NCBI GenBank assembly: GCA_964472715.1
Contig: CAYYMT010000093.1
Span: forward strand, 1-14,672
Direction of reading: 5' to 3'
DNA length: 14,672 bases
Origin: JAFGTP01 sp964472715
Lineage (GTDB): Bacteria; Fidelibacterota; UBA2242; JAFGTP01
The translations under genes were made by a program, and so were the position numbers. The notes under the pieces were generated by a model, which saw only the letters and a program-made list of their open reading frames with translations, was not told the DNA's origin and did no database searches. Positions 6,183 to 14,553 of this stretch are shown here, one piece after another; within the stretch, counting starts at the first letter, position 1, and each line of letters opens with the position of its first letter.

Positions 6183-7268
6183 ATGTCTAATGATGAAAAA
6201 CTGATGCATAAAGTCCTGGAACTGGCCCAACAGGGAAGAGGGTATACCAGCCCTAACCCAATGGTTGGTTCCGTGATAATCAAGAACGGCCACATCGTCG
6301 GCGAAGCCTTCCACGAAAAATATGGTAAACTTCATGCCGAGGCCCTGGCTATTAAAAAAGCAGGGGAAAATGCTAAGGACGCTACGATTTATGTAAATCT
6401 TGAGCCCTGCTCATTTTATGGCAAAACTCCTCCATGCACAGAAGCGATTATCAATGCCGGAATCAAAAAAGTGGTGGTGGGATGTCTCGATCCAAATCCA
6501 AAAGTTAATGGCACCGGTGTACTAAAATTACGGGAAGCGGGCATTGACGTGGTCACCGGTGTTTTGGAAAAAGAGTCTGAACAGTTGAACCGTGGCTTTT
6601 TCAAACATATACAGCAGAAAAGGCCCTGGATCAGTTTGAAACTGGCGCTTACTACTGATGGCTATGTTGCTGACTCACAGGGCAAAAGTAAATGGATTAC
6701 ATCATCGGAGGCCCGCAATTTTGTGCATCAACAGCGGAAACTGTTTGATGCCATTATGGTGGGATCGGGTACAGCGGTTAAAGATGATCCGTCGCTATTG
6801 CCAATGGACCTCACCGGCTATATTCCCAATCGTATCATTATCGATGAAACCTTAAGCATTCCTTATAAACTGAAAATTGTCAATGATAAATACCGCAACC
6901 GCACAATCCTGGTCACTTCTGTTGAAGGACGGGAGAAAAAGAAAAAGGAATTGGAGAAGCGGAAATTGCAGGTCATTCAGTCACCTGCCGATGATTTTGG
7001 TTGGGTAGATTTAGAGAAGGCCCTGGAGAAATTAGCAGAGCAGGGAATCACCTCTATTTATTGCGAAGGCGGCGGTCAGTTAGCCGGCTCACTGGTGAAT
7101 GCCGGCCTGGTGGATGAATTGCAAATATTCATCGCCCCCAAAATTCTTGGTGAAGGGGTTTTTGGTTTTAGTGGCATGATGAAAACATTGGATGAGGCCA
7201 TTGAACTGGAATGGGATGAACCGGAAAAAATGGGCCCTGATATTCTGTTGAGAGGAGGGTTAAAATAA
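6183..7268 (+). CDS. ribD: Bifunctional riboflavin biosynthesis deaminase/reductase RibD
   Basis: A 361-residue, full-length RibD. It deaminates 2,5-diamino-6-ribosylamino-pyrimidinone 5'-phosphate and then reduces the ribosyl side chain with NADPH, the second and third steps from GTP. The deaminase domain (about 1-145) has TSPNPMVGSVI, the zinc ligand His51 with catalytic Glu53 (HAEA), and the zinc cysteines Cys76 and Cys85 in PCSFYGKTPPC. The reductase domain (about 148-361) has SLKLALTTDGYVA, the GSGTAVKDDPSLLP nucleotide-binding segment and EGGGQLAGSLVNAGLVDEL. The ATG directly follows the terminator's T-run; the weak GGGA at 6172-6175 is the only ribosome-site candidate. The stop shares one base with the ribE start. 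Its expression is presumably set by FMN through the riboswitch. Confidence 0.96.
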   Translation: MSNDEKLMHKVLELAQQGRGYTSPNPMVGSVIIKNGHIVGEAFHEKYGKLHAEALAIKKAGENAKDATIYVNLEPCSFYGKTPPCTEAIINAGIKKVVVGCLDPNPKVNGTGVLKLREAGIDVVTGVLEKESEQLNRGFFKHIQQKRPWISLKLALTTDGYVADSQGKSKWITSSEARNFVHQQRKLFDAIMVGSGTAVKDDPSLLPMDLTGYIPNRIIIDETLSIPYKLKIVNDKYRNRTILVTSVEGREKKKKELEKRKLQVIQSPADDFGWVDLEKALEKLAEQGITSIYCEGGGQLAGSLVNAGLVDELQIFIAPKILGEGVFGFSGMMKTLDEAIELEWDEPEKMGPDILLRGGLK

Positions 7269-7906
7269 TGTTTACCGGATTGATCGAAGAAGTCGGCAAA
7301 ATAGAAAGTATTCATACTAATAAAGATGGTAAGGAACTGGTAATTTCTGCTGAAAAAGTTTTGGAAAATGTGCAATTGGGCGACAGCATCAGTATTGATG
7401 GCGTCTGCCTCAGTGTGACTGATTTTTCGGACAATCATTTTCGCGTTCAGGCAGTTCATGAGACCTTACGGAAAAGCACTCTGGGCAAATTGCAAACCGG
7501 CAGTGCTGTCAATCTGGAACGCGCCATGTCGGCCGGGGGACGGTTCGGCGGACACATTGTCCAGGGCCATGTGGATGGCACAGGGAACATTAAACAAATC
7601 ACGAAATTTCATAATTCTGCGGAGATCCGGATTATCATTCCCGCAAAATTGATGAAATATATCGTCCCGAAAGGCTCAATTGCCATCAGTGGTATCAGCC
7701 TGACAGTGGCGGAAAAACATGATGACTCGATCACCATCGCCGTTATACCGATCACCTTTGCAGAGACAAATTTGAGCCGGAAAAAAATTGGTGATCCGGT
7801 GAATATTGAAGTGGATATTTTCGCCAAGTATGTTGAGAATTTTTTTAAAAATCAAGATAGCCCGGACATTACACAAAAAATGAAAACCTGGGGCTATAAA
7901 CCATAG
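7268..7906 (+). CDS. ribE: Riboflavin synthase, alpha subunit
   Basis: A 212-residue riboflavin synthase, which turns two 6,7-dimethyl-8-ribityllumazine molecules into riboflavin and the pyrimidinedione that RibH reuses. Two homologous lumazine-binding barrels are visible. The first (about 1-97) starts with MFTGLIEEVG and contains GDSISIDGVCLSV and ETLRKSTLG. The second (about 98-195) starts with GGHIVQGHVDGTG and contains KGSIAISGISLTV and ITFAETNLSRKKIGDPVNIEVD. The length is normal for the family. The start overlaps the ribD stop by one base (TAATG), with GAGGAGG a few bases upstream, so it is strongly translated and coupled. The symbol follows the common ribD-ribE-ribBA-ribH naming. Confidence 0.96.
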   Translation: MFTGLIEEVGKIESIHTNKDGKELVISAEKVLENVQLGDSISIDGVCLSVTDFSDNHFRVQAVHETLRKSTLGKLQTGSAVNLERAMSAGGRFGGHIVQGHVDGTGNIKQITKFHNSAEIRIIIPAKLMKYIVPKGSIAISGISLTVAEKHDDSITIAVIPITFAETNLSRKKIGDPVNIEVDIFAKYVENFFKNQDSPDITQKMKTWGYKP

Positions 7907-7914
7907 AGGAAGAG

Positions 7915-9141
7915 ATGAGATTTAACACAATTAAAGAAGCAATTGGCGACCTGAAAAACGGGAAAATGGTCCTGGTTGTGGATGATGAAGATCGCGAGAA
8001 TGAAGGAGATTTCATTTTTCCGGCGGAATTGTCTTCTCCGGAAAATGTTAACTTTATCGTCAAGGAAGGCCGTGGGCTGGTCTGTGTGGCAGTGACTGAA
8101 CAGCGCGCCGATGAACTGGGCCTGAACATGATGGTGGAGAAAAATACCTCCCACTTATCAACAGCTTTTACGGTTAGTGTGGACTATAAATTGGGTACCA
8201 CCACCGGTATTTCAGCCTTCGACAGAGATGCCACGATCAAGGCTCTTGCCGATGACAATGCAAAACCGGAAGATTTTGGAAAACCGGGCCACATTTTTCC
8301 ATTGGTAGCCAAGAAGGGTGGGGTTTTGCGCCGTACCGGACATACGGAGGCGGCTATTGACCTGTCACGGCTGGCGGGATATAAACCGGTGGCTGTTCTT
8401 TGCGAGGTAATGGATGAAGACGGAACCATGGCGAAGCGGGACCGGTTATTCGAGATTGCCGAACAATTTGACATAAAACTGATCACCATCGAAGACCTGA
8501 TCAAATACCGGCGCCGCACGGAAAAATTTATTCACCGTGCCAGTGACGCCAACATTCCCACGAAGTATGGAAATTTTGGATTGAAATTGTATGTTGATGA
8601 CCTGACCGGCGATGAACACCTGGCATTGACCAAGGGAAAGTGGACAAAAGACGAATCCGTTCTGGTGCGTGTCCATTCCGAATGTTTTACGGGGGATGTG
8701 CTGGGCTCCCACCGCTGTGATTGCGGCGACCAGCTCCACCGGGCCATGGAAATGATCGAAAAGGAAGGCCAGGGAGTGGTGCTTTACCTTCGTCAGGAAG
8801 GCCGCGGCATCGGACTTAAACATAAACTCCACGCCTATAAACTACAGGATGAAGGCTATGACACTGTGGAAGCCAATGTGAAACTGGGCTTTCCGGCAGA
8901 CCTGCGGGATTACGGCATGGGAGCGCAAATATTATCAGACCTCGGTATCCATAAAATGCGGCTGATGACCAATAATCCCCAAAAAATTGTTGGTCTGGAA
9001 GGCTATGGAATAGAAATTACAGAACGGGTTTCCATAGAAATTCCGGCCACGGAAAAGAATAAATATTACCTGCAAACCAAGCGGGATAAAATGGGGCATA
9101 TGATTTTGGAAAATGATAAAAATGAGCAAGGAAAGGAATAA
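7915..9141 (+). CDS. ribBA: RibBA: 3,4-dihydroxy-2-butanone-4-phosphate synthase / GTP cyclohydrolase II
   Basis: A 408-residue fusion that feeds both branches of riboflavin synthesis. The N-terminal DHBP synthase domain (about 1-202) uses ribulose 5-phosphate and shows VVDDEDRENEGDF with the magnesium ligand Glu28, the FDRDATI segment, and HTEAAIDLSRLAG with His143. The C-terminal GTP cyclohydrolase II domain (about 207-400) has zinc ligands Cys257, Cys268 and Cys270 in HSECFTGDVLGSHRCDCGDQ, QEGRGIGL, DTVEAN, DLRDYGMGAQIL with the expected Arg332, and NNPQKIVGLEGYGIEI. Both active sites look intact. It starts eight bases after ribE with a purine-rich AGAGGAAGAG ribosome site. Confidence 0.96.
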   Translation: MRFNTIKEAIGDLKNGKMVLVVDDEDRENEGDFIFPAELSSPENVNFIVKEGRGLVCVAVTEQRADELGLNMMVEKNTSHLSTAFTVSVDYKLGTTTGISAFDRDATIKALADDNAKPEDFGKPGHIFPLVAKKGGVLRRTGHTEAAIDLSRLAGYKPVAVLCEVMDEDGTMAKRDRLFEIAEQFDIKLITIEDLIKYRRRTEKFIHRASDANIPTKYGNFGLKLYVDDLTGDEHLALTKGKWTKDESVLVRVHSECFTGDVLGSHRCDCGDQLHRAMEMIEKEGQGVVLYLRQEGRGIGLKHKLHAYKLQDEGYDTVEANVKLGFPADLRDYGMGAQILSDLGIHKMRLMTNNPQKIVGLEGYGIEITERVSIEIPATEKNKYYLQTKRDKMGHMILENDKNEQGKE

Positions 9142-9144
9142 ATT

Positions 9145-9612
9145 ATGGGTAAAGTATATGAAGGACAATTAAAAGCCGACGGTAGTAAAGTTGCTATCGT
9201 AACATCAAGATTCAACGACCTGGTTACCAAAGAACTCAATGGCGGCGCAATCGACTGTTTGAAACGCCATGGCGCGGCTGAAGATGATATTGATATCTTT
9301 TGGGTGCCGGGGGCTTTTGAATTACCGGCCGTGGCGAAGAAAATCGTCGCCACCGGAAAATACGACGGCATTATCTGTATTGGCGCGGTCATTCGCGGGG
9401 CCACACCACATTTTGACATGGTGGCTAATGAAGCCACAAAAGGAATTGCCCAGGTGGCTATGCAAGCGGATATTCCCGTGGTTTTTGGTGTACTGACCAC
9501 AGACTCCATTGAACAGGCCCTGGAACGCGCGGGAACAAAAGCCGGAAACAAAGGCTGGGATGCCGCGTTAACTGCTGTAGAAATGATGAATTTGCACAAA
9601 CAAATCAAGTGA
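9145..9612 (+). CDS. ribH: 6,7-dimethyl-8-ribityllumazine synthase
   Basis: A 155-residue lumazine synthase. It joins the RibD-pathway pyrimidine and DHBP (from RibBA) into the lumazine used by RibE, and family members assemble as pentamers or 60-mers. Motifs are complete: VAIVTSRFNDLVTKELNGGA near the N-terminus, VPGAFELP (54-61), AVIRGATPHFDMVANEATKGI (81-101) with catalytic His89, and VVFGVLTTDSIEQALERAG with KGWDAALTAVEMM at the end. It starts three bases after the ribBA stop, with AAGGA upstream. The gene order ribD-ribE-ribBA-ribH is that of the Bacillus subtilis operon. Confidence 0.96.
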   Translation: MGKVYEGQLKADGSKVAIVTSRFNDLVTKELNGGAIDCLKRHGAAEDDIDIFWVPGAFELPAVAKKIVATGKYDGIICIGAVIRGATPHFDMVANEATKGIAQVAMQADIPVVFGVLTTDSIEQALERAGTKAGNKGWDAALTAVEMMNLHKQIK

Positions 9613-9635
9613 TTATCGAAAGGGCCGCCCCCGTT

Positions 9636-11981
9636 ATGAGAAAAAAATCAATTCCTGTCATTTTTATAGTTTTAATCATGATACAAATCCTTGTTGGCCA
9701 GAGCCGGGTCAATGAATGGAAACATTATACATCCACGCTGAATTTTACGGATATGGCTGAAAATGATGGATTGGTTTATTTTGCATCAGGCGGTGGAATC
9801 GTGCTTTTTGATCCTGCCGGCAAACAGTTTCAAACCTTTACCGCCGAAAGCGGTCTCTCAAGAATTAACCTGGAAACCATTGGAAAAGATGCCAGGGGAA
9901 ATTTTTGGGTGGGCTCCGGTTCACCGGTTGGCGAAATCAATATTTTTGATCCTGAAAAAAATACTGTGATAAAGGTATTTAACAGCAGCACCTGGAACCA
10001 GGAATTGACTGCTGTTACTGATTTTGCCTATTCGGAGGATCGAATGTTTGTGATTTGCCAGGTCAATACGGACTGGGGTTTGCTGGAATTCGATACCAAC
10101 CGAAATTATGCGTACAAAGATTTCTATTTTAATTTTCCCCATACCTTTGAAAAAATTGAAGCCCTCAGTATCGCCGGTGATCAAATCTATATCACCACTT
10201 CCACCAATTTGATGTGTGCCGACCTGGCAACGGCTGATCTGAAAAATCCCGATAGTTGGAAACTGGTTTATTCGGACATCAATATTACCAATGTTGTTGA
10301 ATTTGATGATAATTTTCTGTTTGGCGTTGACAATGATATCTATGTTTATGACGGGCACCAGGCTGTATTGTTTTCGGAAAATCTATCCGGCGATATCAAT
10401 CATCTACAGGAGGATGGGGGAAAATTGTTTGCCGCGACAAAGCGTGGATTATATAATGTGGATTCCGAGGGTAATCATGATCAGGAAACCACAGAAGCGG
10501 TGATGCAGTCCCTGCAAACAGCTGACATGATTATCGGGCGTCCGCAAAAAAACGGCCTGTATCTGATTGAAGATGGCAAATCAGCGCGATATATTCCCAA
10601 TACTTCACTGAGCAATACCAATACGGCTGTTTGTGTGCTGTCGGACAGGCAAATCGTCACCGGTTCAAAATTCGGTTTTTCAATTCTGCATGATCAGGGC
10701 TGGAAAAATATTGTCCGGAATAATGACAGGGAAAATAAGTTTAACACTGATTTTGACTGGAATTATTTTGCGGCGGATACCATACATTTTGCACCCACCG
10801 GCAGAATCTATTCCCTTATTGAGAGATCCGATGGTTATCTGTTCGCATCATTATATGGCGCTAATATTGAACACGGCCGAAAAGGCGCCCTGGTGAAATT
10901 TGATCCTGATAATATACGCGAATACACACTCTTTGATACCACTGACGGGCATCTGGCCACATCAGAGGGAATTGGAGCGGGCAGTGATCATTTTTTTGGA
11001 ATCGGCAGAATGGCTATGGATGAATGTGATAATATCTGGATATGCAATCAATATGCGGATAATGACAATGTTATCGCGGTGATTCAGAACGATGATACCT
11101 GGACCCATTTTAGTATTCCGGAATCAGGCTACAAACTCGATTATTATCCCACCTGTATTGCCTTTGATGATTACGGCCGCGTCTGGATCGGGCAGGAAGA
11201 AGCGGGAATCCAGATATTGGATTATAATAATACCCTGCTTGATAAATCCGATGATACCTGGTATAAACTCACAACCATGCAGGGTATCGGTTCCAATAAA
11301 ATATATGATATGGCTTTCGACCACAATGGTGTATTGTTTTTAACCACCGCAGCCGGGATTCAGGAGGCGGAAGTCAATGCTGATTTCAGTGGCGGCCGCT
11401 ATTTTACCCGCATCGATCAGAATCCCAAATATTCCAATATTTCTTTCCAAAAGGAAAATGTCGTGAAAGTTGACGGCCAGAACAATAAATGGTTTACCAC
11501 ATCTAATTCCGGTGTTTTGGTATACACCTGGGACAATTTATGGCTGAATAATTACGAGGGATACACCATTGATAATTCCGACTTGTTGTCCAATGAAGTG
11601 CTGGATATTGATTTTTTGGAAGAGGACGGGCTGGTGGTCATGTCGACGACAAAAGGTGTTTCAGTTTTAAAATCTCAGTTTTCCGTGACCCGGGAATCCT
11701 TTGATGAATTGAATATTTTCCCCATGCCTTTTCGAATTCCCGCCGGTAAAAATCTGGTCATTGAAGGGCTTCTACCCGCCAGTGAAATCAAAATTATGAC
11801 GCTGGACGGCACTTTTGTTCGGAAATTAAAATCTAAAGCCGGGGAGATCAACGGCATCCAGGGATTCTGGGACGGCCGCGATCAGAATGGTAAATTGGTC
11901 AGCAGCGGAGTTTACCTCTGTATGGTCTATACCGAAGAGGGCGAGAGCGCGGTGGGGAAGATCGCTGTAGTCCGGGATTGA
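9636..11981 (+). CDS. Exported PorZ-like beta-propeller protein with C-terminal FlgD-type Ig-like domain
   Basis: A 781-residue protein. Residues 1-22 form a signal peptide (MRKKS, then a hydrophobic core ending ILVGQ). The opening NEWKHYTSTLNFTDMAENDG and GIVLFDP...GLSR resemble the N-terminal propeller of PorZ from the type IX secretion system. Blade-like repeats of the D-x-x-G-x-x-W-[IV]-G kind occur near residues 85 (DARGNFWVG), 462, 510 (DDYGRVWIG), 562 and 613, so one or two seven-bladed propellers are likely. Residues about 693-781 are a FlgD-type Ig-like domain (NIFPMPFRI, then WDGRDQNGKLVSSGVYLC). It follows ribH by 23 bases, and no terminator is visible between. The frame is open from a GTG at 9609 overlapping the ribH stop, but the ATG at 9636 begins the signal peptide and has AAAGGG (9619-9624) upstream. 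Its role is unknown; cell-surface location is inferred. Confidence 0.8.
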   Translation: MRKKSIPVIFIVLIMIQILVGQSRVNEWKHYTSTLNFTDMAENDGLVYFASGGGIVLFDPAGKQFQTFTAESGLSRINLETIGKDARGNFWVGSGSPVGEINIFDPEKNTVIKVFNSSTWNQELTAVTDFAYSEDRMFVICQVNTDWGLLEFDTNRNYAYKDFYFNFPHTFEKIEALSIAGDQIYITTSTNLMCADLATADLKNPDSWKLVYSDINITNVVEFDDNFLFGVDNDIYVYDGHQAVLFSENLSGDINHLQEDGGKLFAATKRGLYNVDSEGNHDQETTEAVMQSLQTADMIIGRPQKNGLYLIEDGKSARYIPNTSLSNTNTAVCVLSDRQIVTGSKFGFSILHDQGWKNIVRNNDRENKFNTDFDWNYFAADTIHFAPTGRIYSLIERSDGYLFASLYGANIEHGRKGALVKFDPDNIREYTLFDTTDGHLATSEGIGAGSDHFFGIGRMAMDECDNIWICNQYADNDNVIAVIQNDDTWTHFSIPESGYKLDYYPTCIAFDDYGRVWIGQEEAGIQILDYNNTLLDKSDDTWYKLTTMQGIGSNKIYDMAFDHNGVLFLTTAAGIQEAEVNADFSGGRYFTRIDQNPKYSNISFQKENVVKVDGQNNKWFTTSNSGVLVYTWDNLWLNNYEGYTIDNSDLLSNEVLDIDFLEEDGLVVMSTTKGVSVLKSQFSVTRESFDELNIFPMPFRIPAGKNLVIEGLLPASEIKIMTLDGTFVRKLKSKAGEINGIQGFWDGRDQNGKLVSSGVYLCMVYTEEGESAVGKIAVVRD

Positions 11982-12191
11982 TAAAAATGTAGAAGACAGT
12001 TTCTATGATCCTGTTCAGTGAAATTTAAAATAACCTTGAATTTTAGTAATTATTACAGCCCTGCGATTGAAAGAATTTCAAAATAACACCACAATTTATT
12101 GTAGTGGGTAAAATACAATTCAAAAATCCCGTTAATGATTCACAATAAAAAATTTCTGTGAACTTTGTGGTCTAATGGCTAATATAGACCT
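11982..12191. other. Intergenic region before the carbamoyltransferase
   Basis: About 210 AT-rich bases without a credible gene. It contains a short palindrome TTGAAA-GAA-TTTCAA (12067-12081) and the phrase CTGTGAACTTTGTGGT (12156-12171), which recalls a widespread intergenic repeat text. There is no clear terminator after the propeller gene and no good SD before the carbamoyltransferase start. Confidence 0.5.
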
Positions 12192-14000
12192 ATGAAAATT
12201 TTAGGAATATCCGCCTTTTATCATGATAGTGCTGCCGCTCTGATTGTAGACGGTGAGATCATTGCTGCCGCCCAGGAAGAACGCTTCACCCGCAAGAAAC
12301 ATGATTTTGGTTTTCCGACAAATGCCATTGATTACTGCCTGGCAGAAGGGGGAATTTCTACACATGACCTCGATATTGTCGCCTTTTATGATAAACCTTT
12401 CCAGAAATTTGACCGGCTCCTACACACCTATCTCACCTATGCGCCGATTGGTATTCGATCCTTTATCAAAGCCATGACGCTCTGGCTCAAACAGAAACTC
12501 TGGATCAAGGATTTGATTGCTACGGAATTGGATTTTATGGGAAAGATTCTCTTTCCTGAACATCACCAGTCACACGCCGCTTCAGCATTTTTTCCATCGC
12601 CTTTTCAGGGAGCAGCTTTTTTGACCATGGACGGGGTTGGCGAGTGGACCACGTCCAGTTTTGGAGTAGGAACAGATAACAGCGTGAAAATTATCGGTGA
12701 AATGAAATTTCCCCATTCCATTGGTTTGCTCTATTCGGCTTTTACCTATTTTTGCGGATTCCGGGTCAATTCCGGTGAATACAAACTCATGGGACTGGCG
12801 CCTTACGGAGAACCGAAATATGTAGATCTGATCAAGCAGGAATTGATTGATCTGAAGGATGATGGTTCCTTCAAGATGGACATGGCATATTTTAGTTACA
12901 GCGCCGGTCTGAGAATGACCAACCGGAAATTCGCAAAACTCTTTGGCGGTCCGCCCAGAAAACCGGAAAGCAAGATCACGCAGCGGGAAATGGATCTGGC
13001 CAGATCTATTCAGGAAGTGACGGAAGAGATTATGTTGAAAATGGCGAATCATGTTCATAAAGAAACAGGAATGACGAATTTGGTGCTGGCCGGTGGTGTG
13101 GCGCTGAATTGTGTGGGAAATGGCCGGATATTGCGGGAAAGTCCCTTTGACAATATCTGGATCCAGCCGGCTGCCGGAGATGCCGGTGGCGCTCTGGGAG
13201 CAGCACTCTTTGCCTGGCATCAATATCTGGATAATCCACGAAATGCTGATGGCATGAAAGACACCCAAAAAGCCTCTTACCTGGGACCCTCATTTTCAGA
13301 AGAGGCCATCAAAAATTTTCTGAATGAAAATAATATACCTTACCAAAAATTAAGTGACAGCGAGATCAATAGACGAACCGCAAAATTAATTGTAGACCAA
13401 AAAGTCGTTGGCTGGTTCAAAGGAAGAATGGAATTTGGCCCGCGGGCCTTAGGAAACCGCAGTATTATCGGCGATGCCCGCTCAGAAAAGATGCAATCGG
13501 TGATGAATTTGAAAATCAAATTTCGGGAAAGTTTCCGGCCTTTCGCGCCGACAGTATTGGCCGATGATGTAAGCGATTACTTTGAAATTGATCGGGAGAG
13601 TCCATATATGCTGCTGGTGGCAGATGTGAAAGAAGAATTGCGTAAATCAGCGGATAATTCGAAAACCGGACTGGAAAAACTTAAAATTCCACGCTCATCG
13701 ATTCCGGCAGTGACCCATGTGGATTATTCCGCAAGATTGCAGACAGTTTCCAGAGCAGACAATCCGAATTATTACGATATGATCAAAGAAGTGAAGGATC
13801 AAACCGGCTGCCCGGTAGTGATCAATACATCTTTTAATGTGCGCGGGGAACCAATCGTCTGTACGCCGGAAGATGCGTTTAATTGCTTTATGCGCACCAA
13901 TATGGATTATCTGGTGCTGGGAAATTATCTGCTGAATAAAAGAGATCAAAAGGGTGAAGACCATGACATTAAAGCAGTGGCTGAATTTGAGTTGGATTAA
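12192..14000 (+). CDS. NodU/CmcH-family O-carbamoyltransferase (SxtI-like)
   Basis: A 602-residue carbamoyltransferase, which uses carbamoyl phosphate and ATP to carbamoylate a hydroxyl group through a carbamoyl-adenylate. The N-terminal Kae1-like domain opens with MKILGISAFYHDSAAALIVDG and EERFTRKKHDFGFP. It has the metal-binding HHQSHAASAFFPS (His124, His125, His128), MDGVGEW with Asp147, and the YKLMGLAPYGEP and VLAGGVALNCVGNG segments. The C-terminal carbamoyltransferase domain (about 380-590) has GRMEFGPRALGNRSIIGDAR, RESFRPFAPTVL and VINTSFNVRGEPIVCTPEDA. All expected motifs are present and the length is typical. The start is canonical, though no SD is visible. The two genes that follow are SxtJ- and SxtK-like, as in sxtI-sxtJ-sxtK clusters. 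The acceptor is unknown; an extracellular glycan or secondary metabolite is a guess. Confidence 0.93.
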   Translation: MKILGISAFYHDSAAALIVDGEIIAAAQEERFTRKKHDFGFPTNAIDYCLAEGGISTHDLDIVAFYDKPFQKFDRLLHTYLTYAPIGIRSFIKAMTLWLKQKLWIKDLIATELDFMGKILFPEHHQSHAASAFFPSPFQGAAFLTMDGVGEWTTSSFGVGTDNSVKIIGEMKFPHSIGLLYSAFTYFCGFRVNSGEYKLMGLAPYGEPKYVDLIKQELIDLKDDGSFKMDMAYFSYSAGLRMTNRKFAKLFGGPPRKPESKITQREMDLARSIQEVTEEIMLKMANHVHKETGMTNLVLAGGVALNCVGNGRILRESPFDNIWIQPAAGDAGGALGAALFAWHQYLDNPRNADGMKDTQKASYLGPSFSEEAIKNFLNENNIPYQKLSDSEINRRTAKLIVDQKVVGWFKGRMEFGPRALGNRSIIGDARSEKMQSVMNLKIKFRESFRPFAPTVLADDVSDYFEIDRESPYMLLVADVKEELRKSADNSKTGLEKLKIPRSSIPAVTHVDYSARLQTVSRADNPNYYDMIKEVKDQTGCPVVINTSFNVRGEPIVCTPEDAFNCFMRTNMDYLVLGNYLLNKRDQKGEDHDIKAVAEFELD

Positions 14001-14003
14001 TTT

Positions 14004-14117
14004 TGAGACCTTGCGAATGGCCAACGACCTTCGCAATGGTTGGTAATCGGAGTTCTGAAAACAACCATTGCGAAGGTTTTCAACCATTCGCAAGGTTTCA
14101 GGTTCGCAAGGTTTCAG
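14004..14117. repeat. Nested two-tier inverted repeat plus direct repeat before the SxtJ-like gene
   Basis: Outer arms 14004-14020 and 14084-14100 pair over 17 bp with one G-U pair, including an exact 13-bp core ACCTTGCGAATGG. Inner arms ACCTTCGCAATGGTTG (14027-14042) and CAACCATTGCGAAGGT (14062-14077) pair exactly over 16 bp with a 19-base loop. The tiers are separated by a symmetric internal loop of six bases on each side. TTCGCAAGGTTTCAG occurs twice in direct order (14087-14101 and 14103-14117), the second ending at the SD of the next gene. No T-run follows. Confidence 0.75.
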
Positions 14118-14124
14118 AGGGAAT

Positions 14125-14544
14125 ATGATAGAAGAAATAAAACAAATAGCAACTAACCATAACAAAAAGGAATTCCGGAAATTCGGAATCACAATCGGTG
14201 TATTTTTGATTCTCGTTGGATTAGTGCTGTTTTTGCGACGATCTGACTATGCAATGACAGTTGGAATAATCGGTATAGCCTTTTGTGCATTTGGATTAAT
14301 TTTGCCGGTACTTCTGAGACCTTTTTATATCATCTGGATGAGTTTTGCCTCGGTTTTGGGATTTATTATGACACGGGTGATACTCAGCCTTGTTTTTTAT
14401 CTGATCTTTACACCGGTGGGATTGGTTTTACGGTTATTGCGGAAGGATTTACTGAACCGTAAAATAGAACCGGATAAACAATCTTACTGGGAACTTCGCC
14501 CAGATAAAGAGTATGACCCAAAAAGCAGTGAGAAACAATATTAA
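14125..14544 (+). CDS. SxtJ-like membrane protein
   Basis: A 139-residue membrane protein of the SxtJ type, which is regularly found right after NodU/SxtI-type carbamoyltransferases; its function is not known. A polar N-terminus (MIEEIKQIATNHNKKEFRKFG) precedes hydrophobic segments at about 21-37, 43-61 and 66-102, the last long enough for two spans. The tail is charged with a conserved-looking SYWELRPDKEY (120-130). The frame is open from 14068, but the earlier part is encoded by the repeat sequence and looks unlike a protein of this family. The ATG at 14125 has AGAGGG just upstream, with a short spacing. It probably works with the carbamoyltransferase at the inner membrane; this is inferred from gene order. 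Confidence 0.82.
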   Translation: MIEEIKQIATNHNKKEFRKFGITIGVFLILVGLVLFLRRSDYAMTVGIIGIAFCAFGLILPVLLRPFYIIWMSFASVLGFIMTRVILSLVFYLIFTPVGLVLRLLRKDLLNRKIEPDKQSYWELRPDKEYDPKSSEKQY

Positions 14545-14553
14545 AATTATGCG

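Noticed and set aside
9609..9635. GTG start of the propeller gene overlapping the ribH stop
   Set aside because: It has no SD, and it would put nine residues before the basic start of a clear signal peptide; the ATG at 9636 is the better choice.
12067..12081. Palindrome TTGAAA-GAA-TTTCAA as a possible operator before the carbamoyltransferase
   Set aside because: Six-base AT-rich arms are expected by chance in such DNA and no promoter boxes are placed around it.
12156..12171. CTGTGAACTTTGTGGT, similar to a widespread intergenic repeat phrase
   Set aside because: There is only one copy in the window and no palindrome around it; a chance likeness cannot be excluded.
12582..13293. Long minus-strand open frames inside the carbamoyltransferase, and similar ones inside the rib genes
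   Set aside because: They lie opposite strongly conserved coding sequence, lack ribosome sites and encode no recognisable domains, so they are antisense shadows.
14068..14124. Longer N-terminus for the SxtJ-like protein
   Set aside because: These codons lie wholly in the palindromic repeat and add a basic stretch unlike the family; the ATG at 14125 directly follows an SD.
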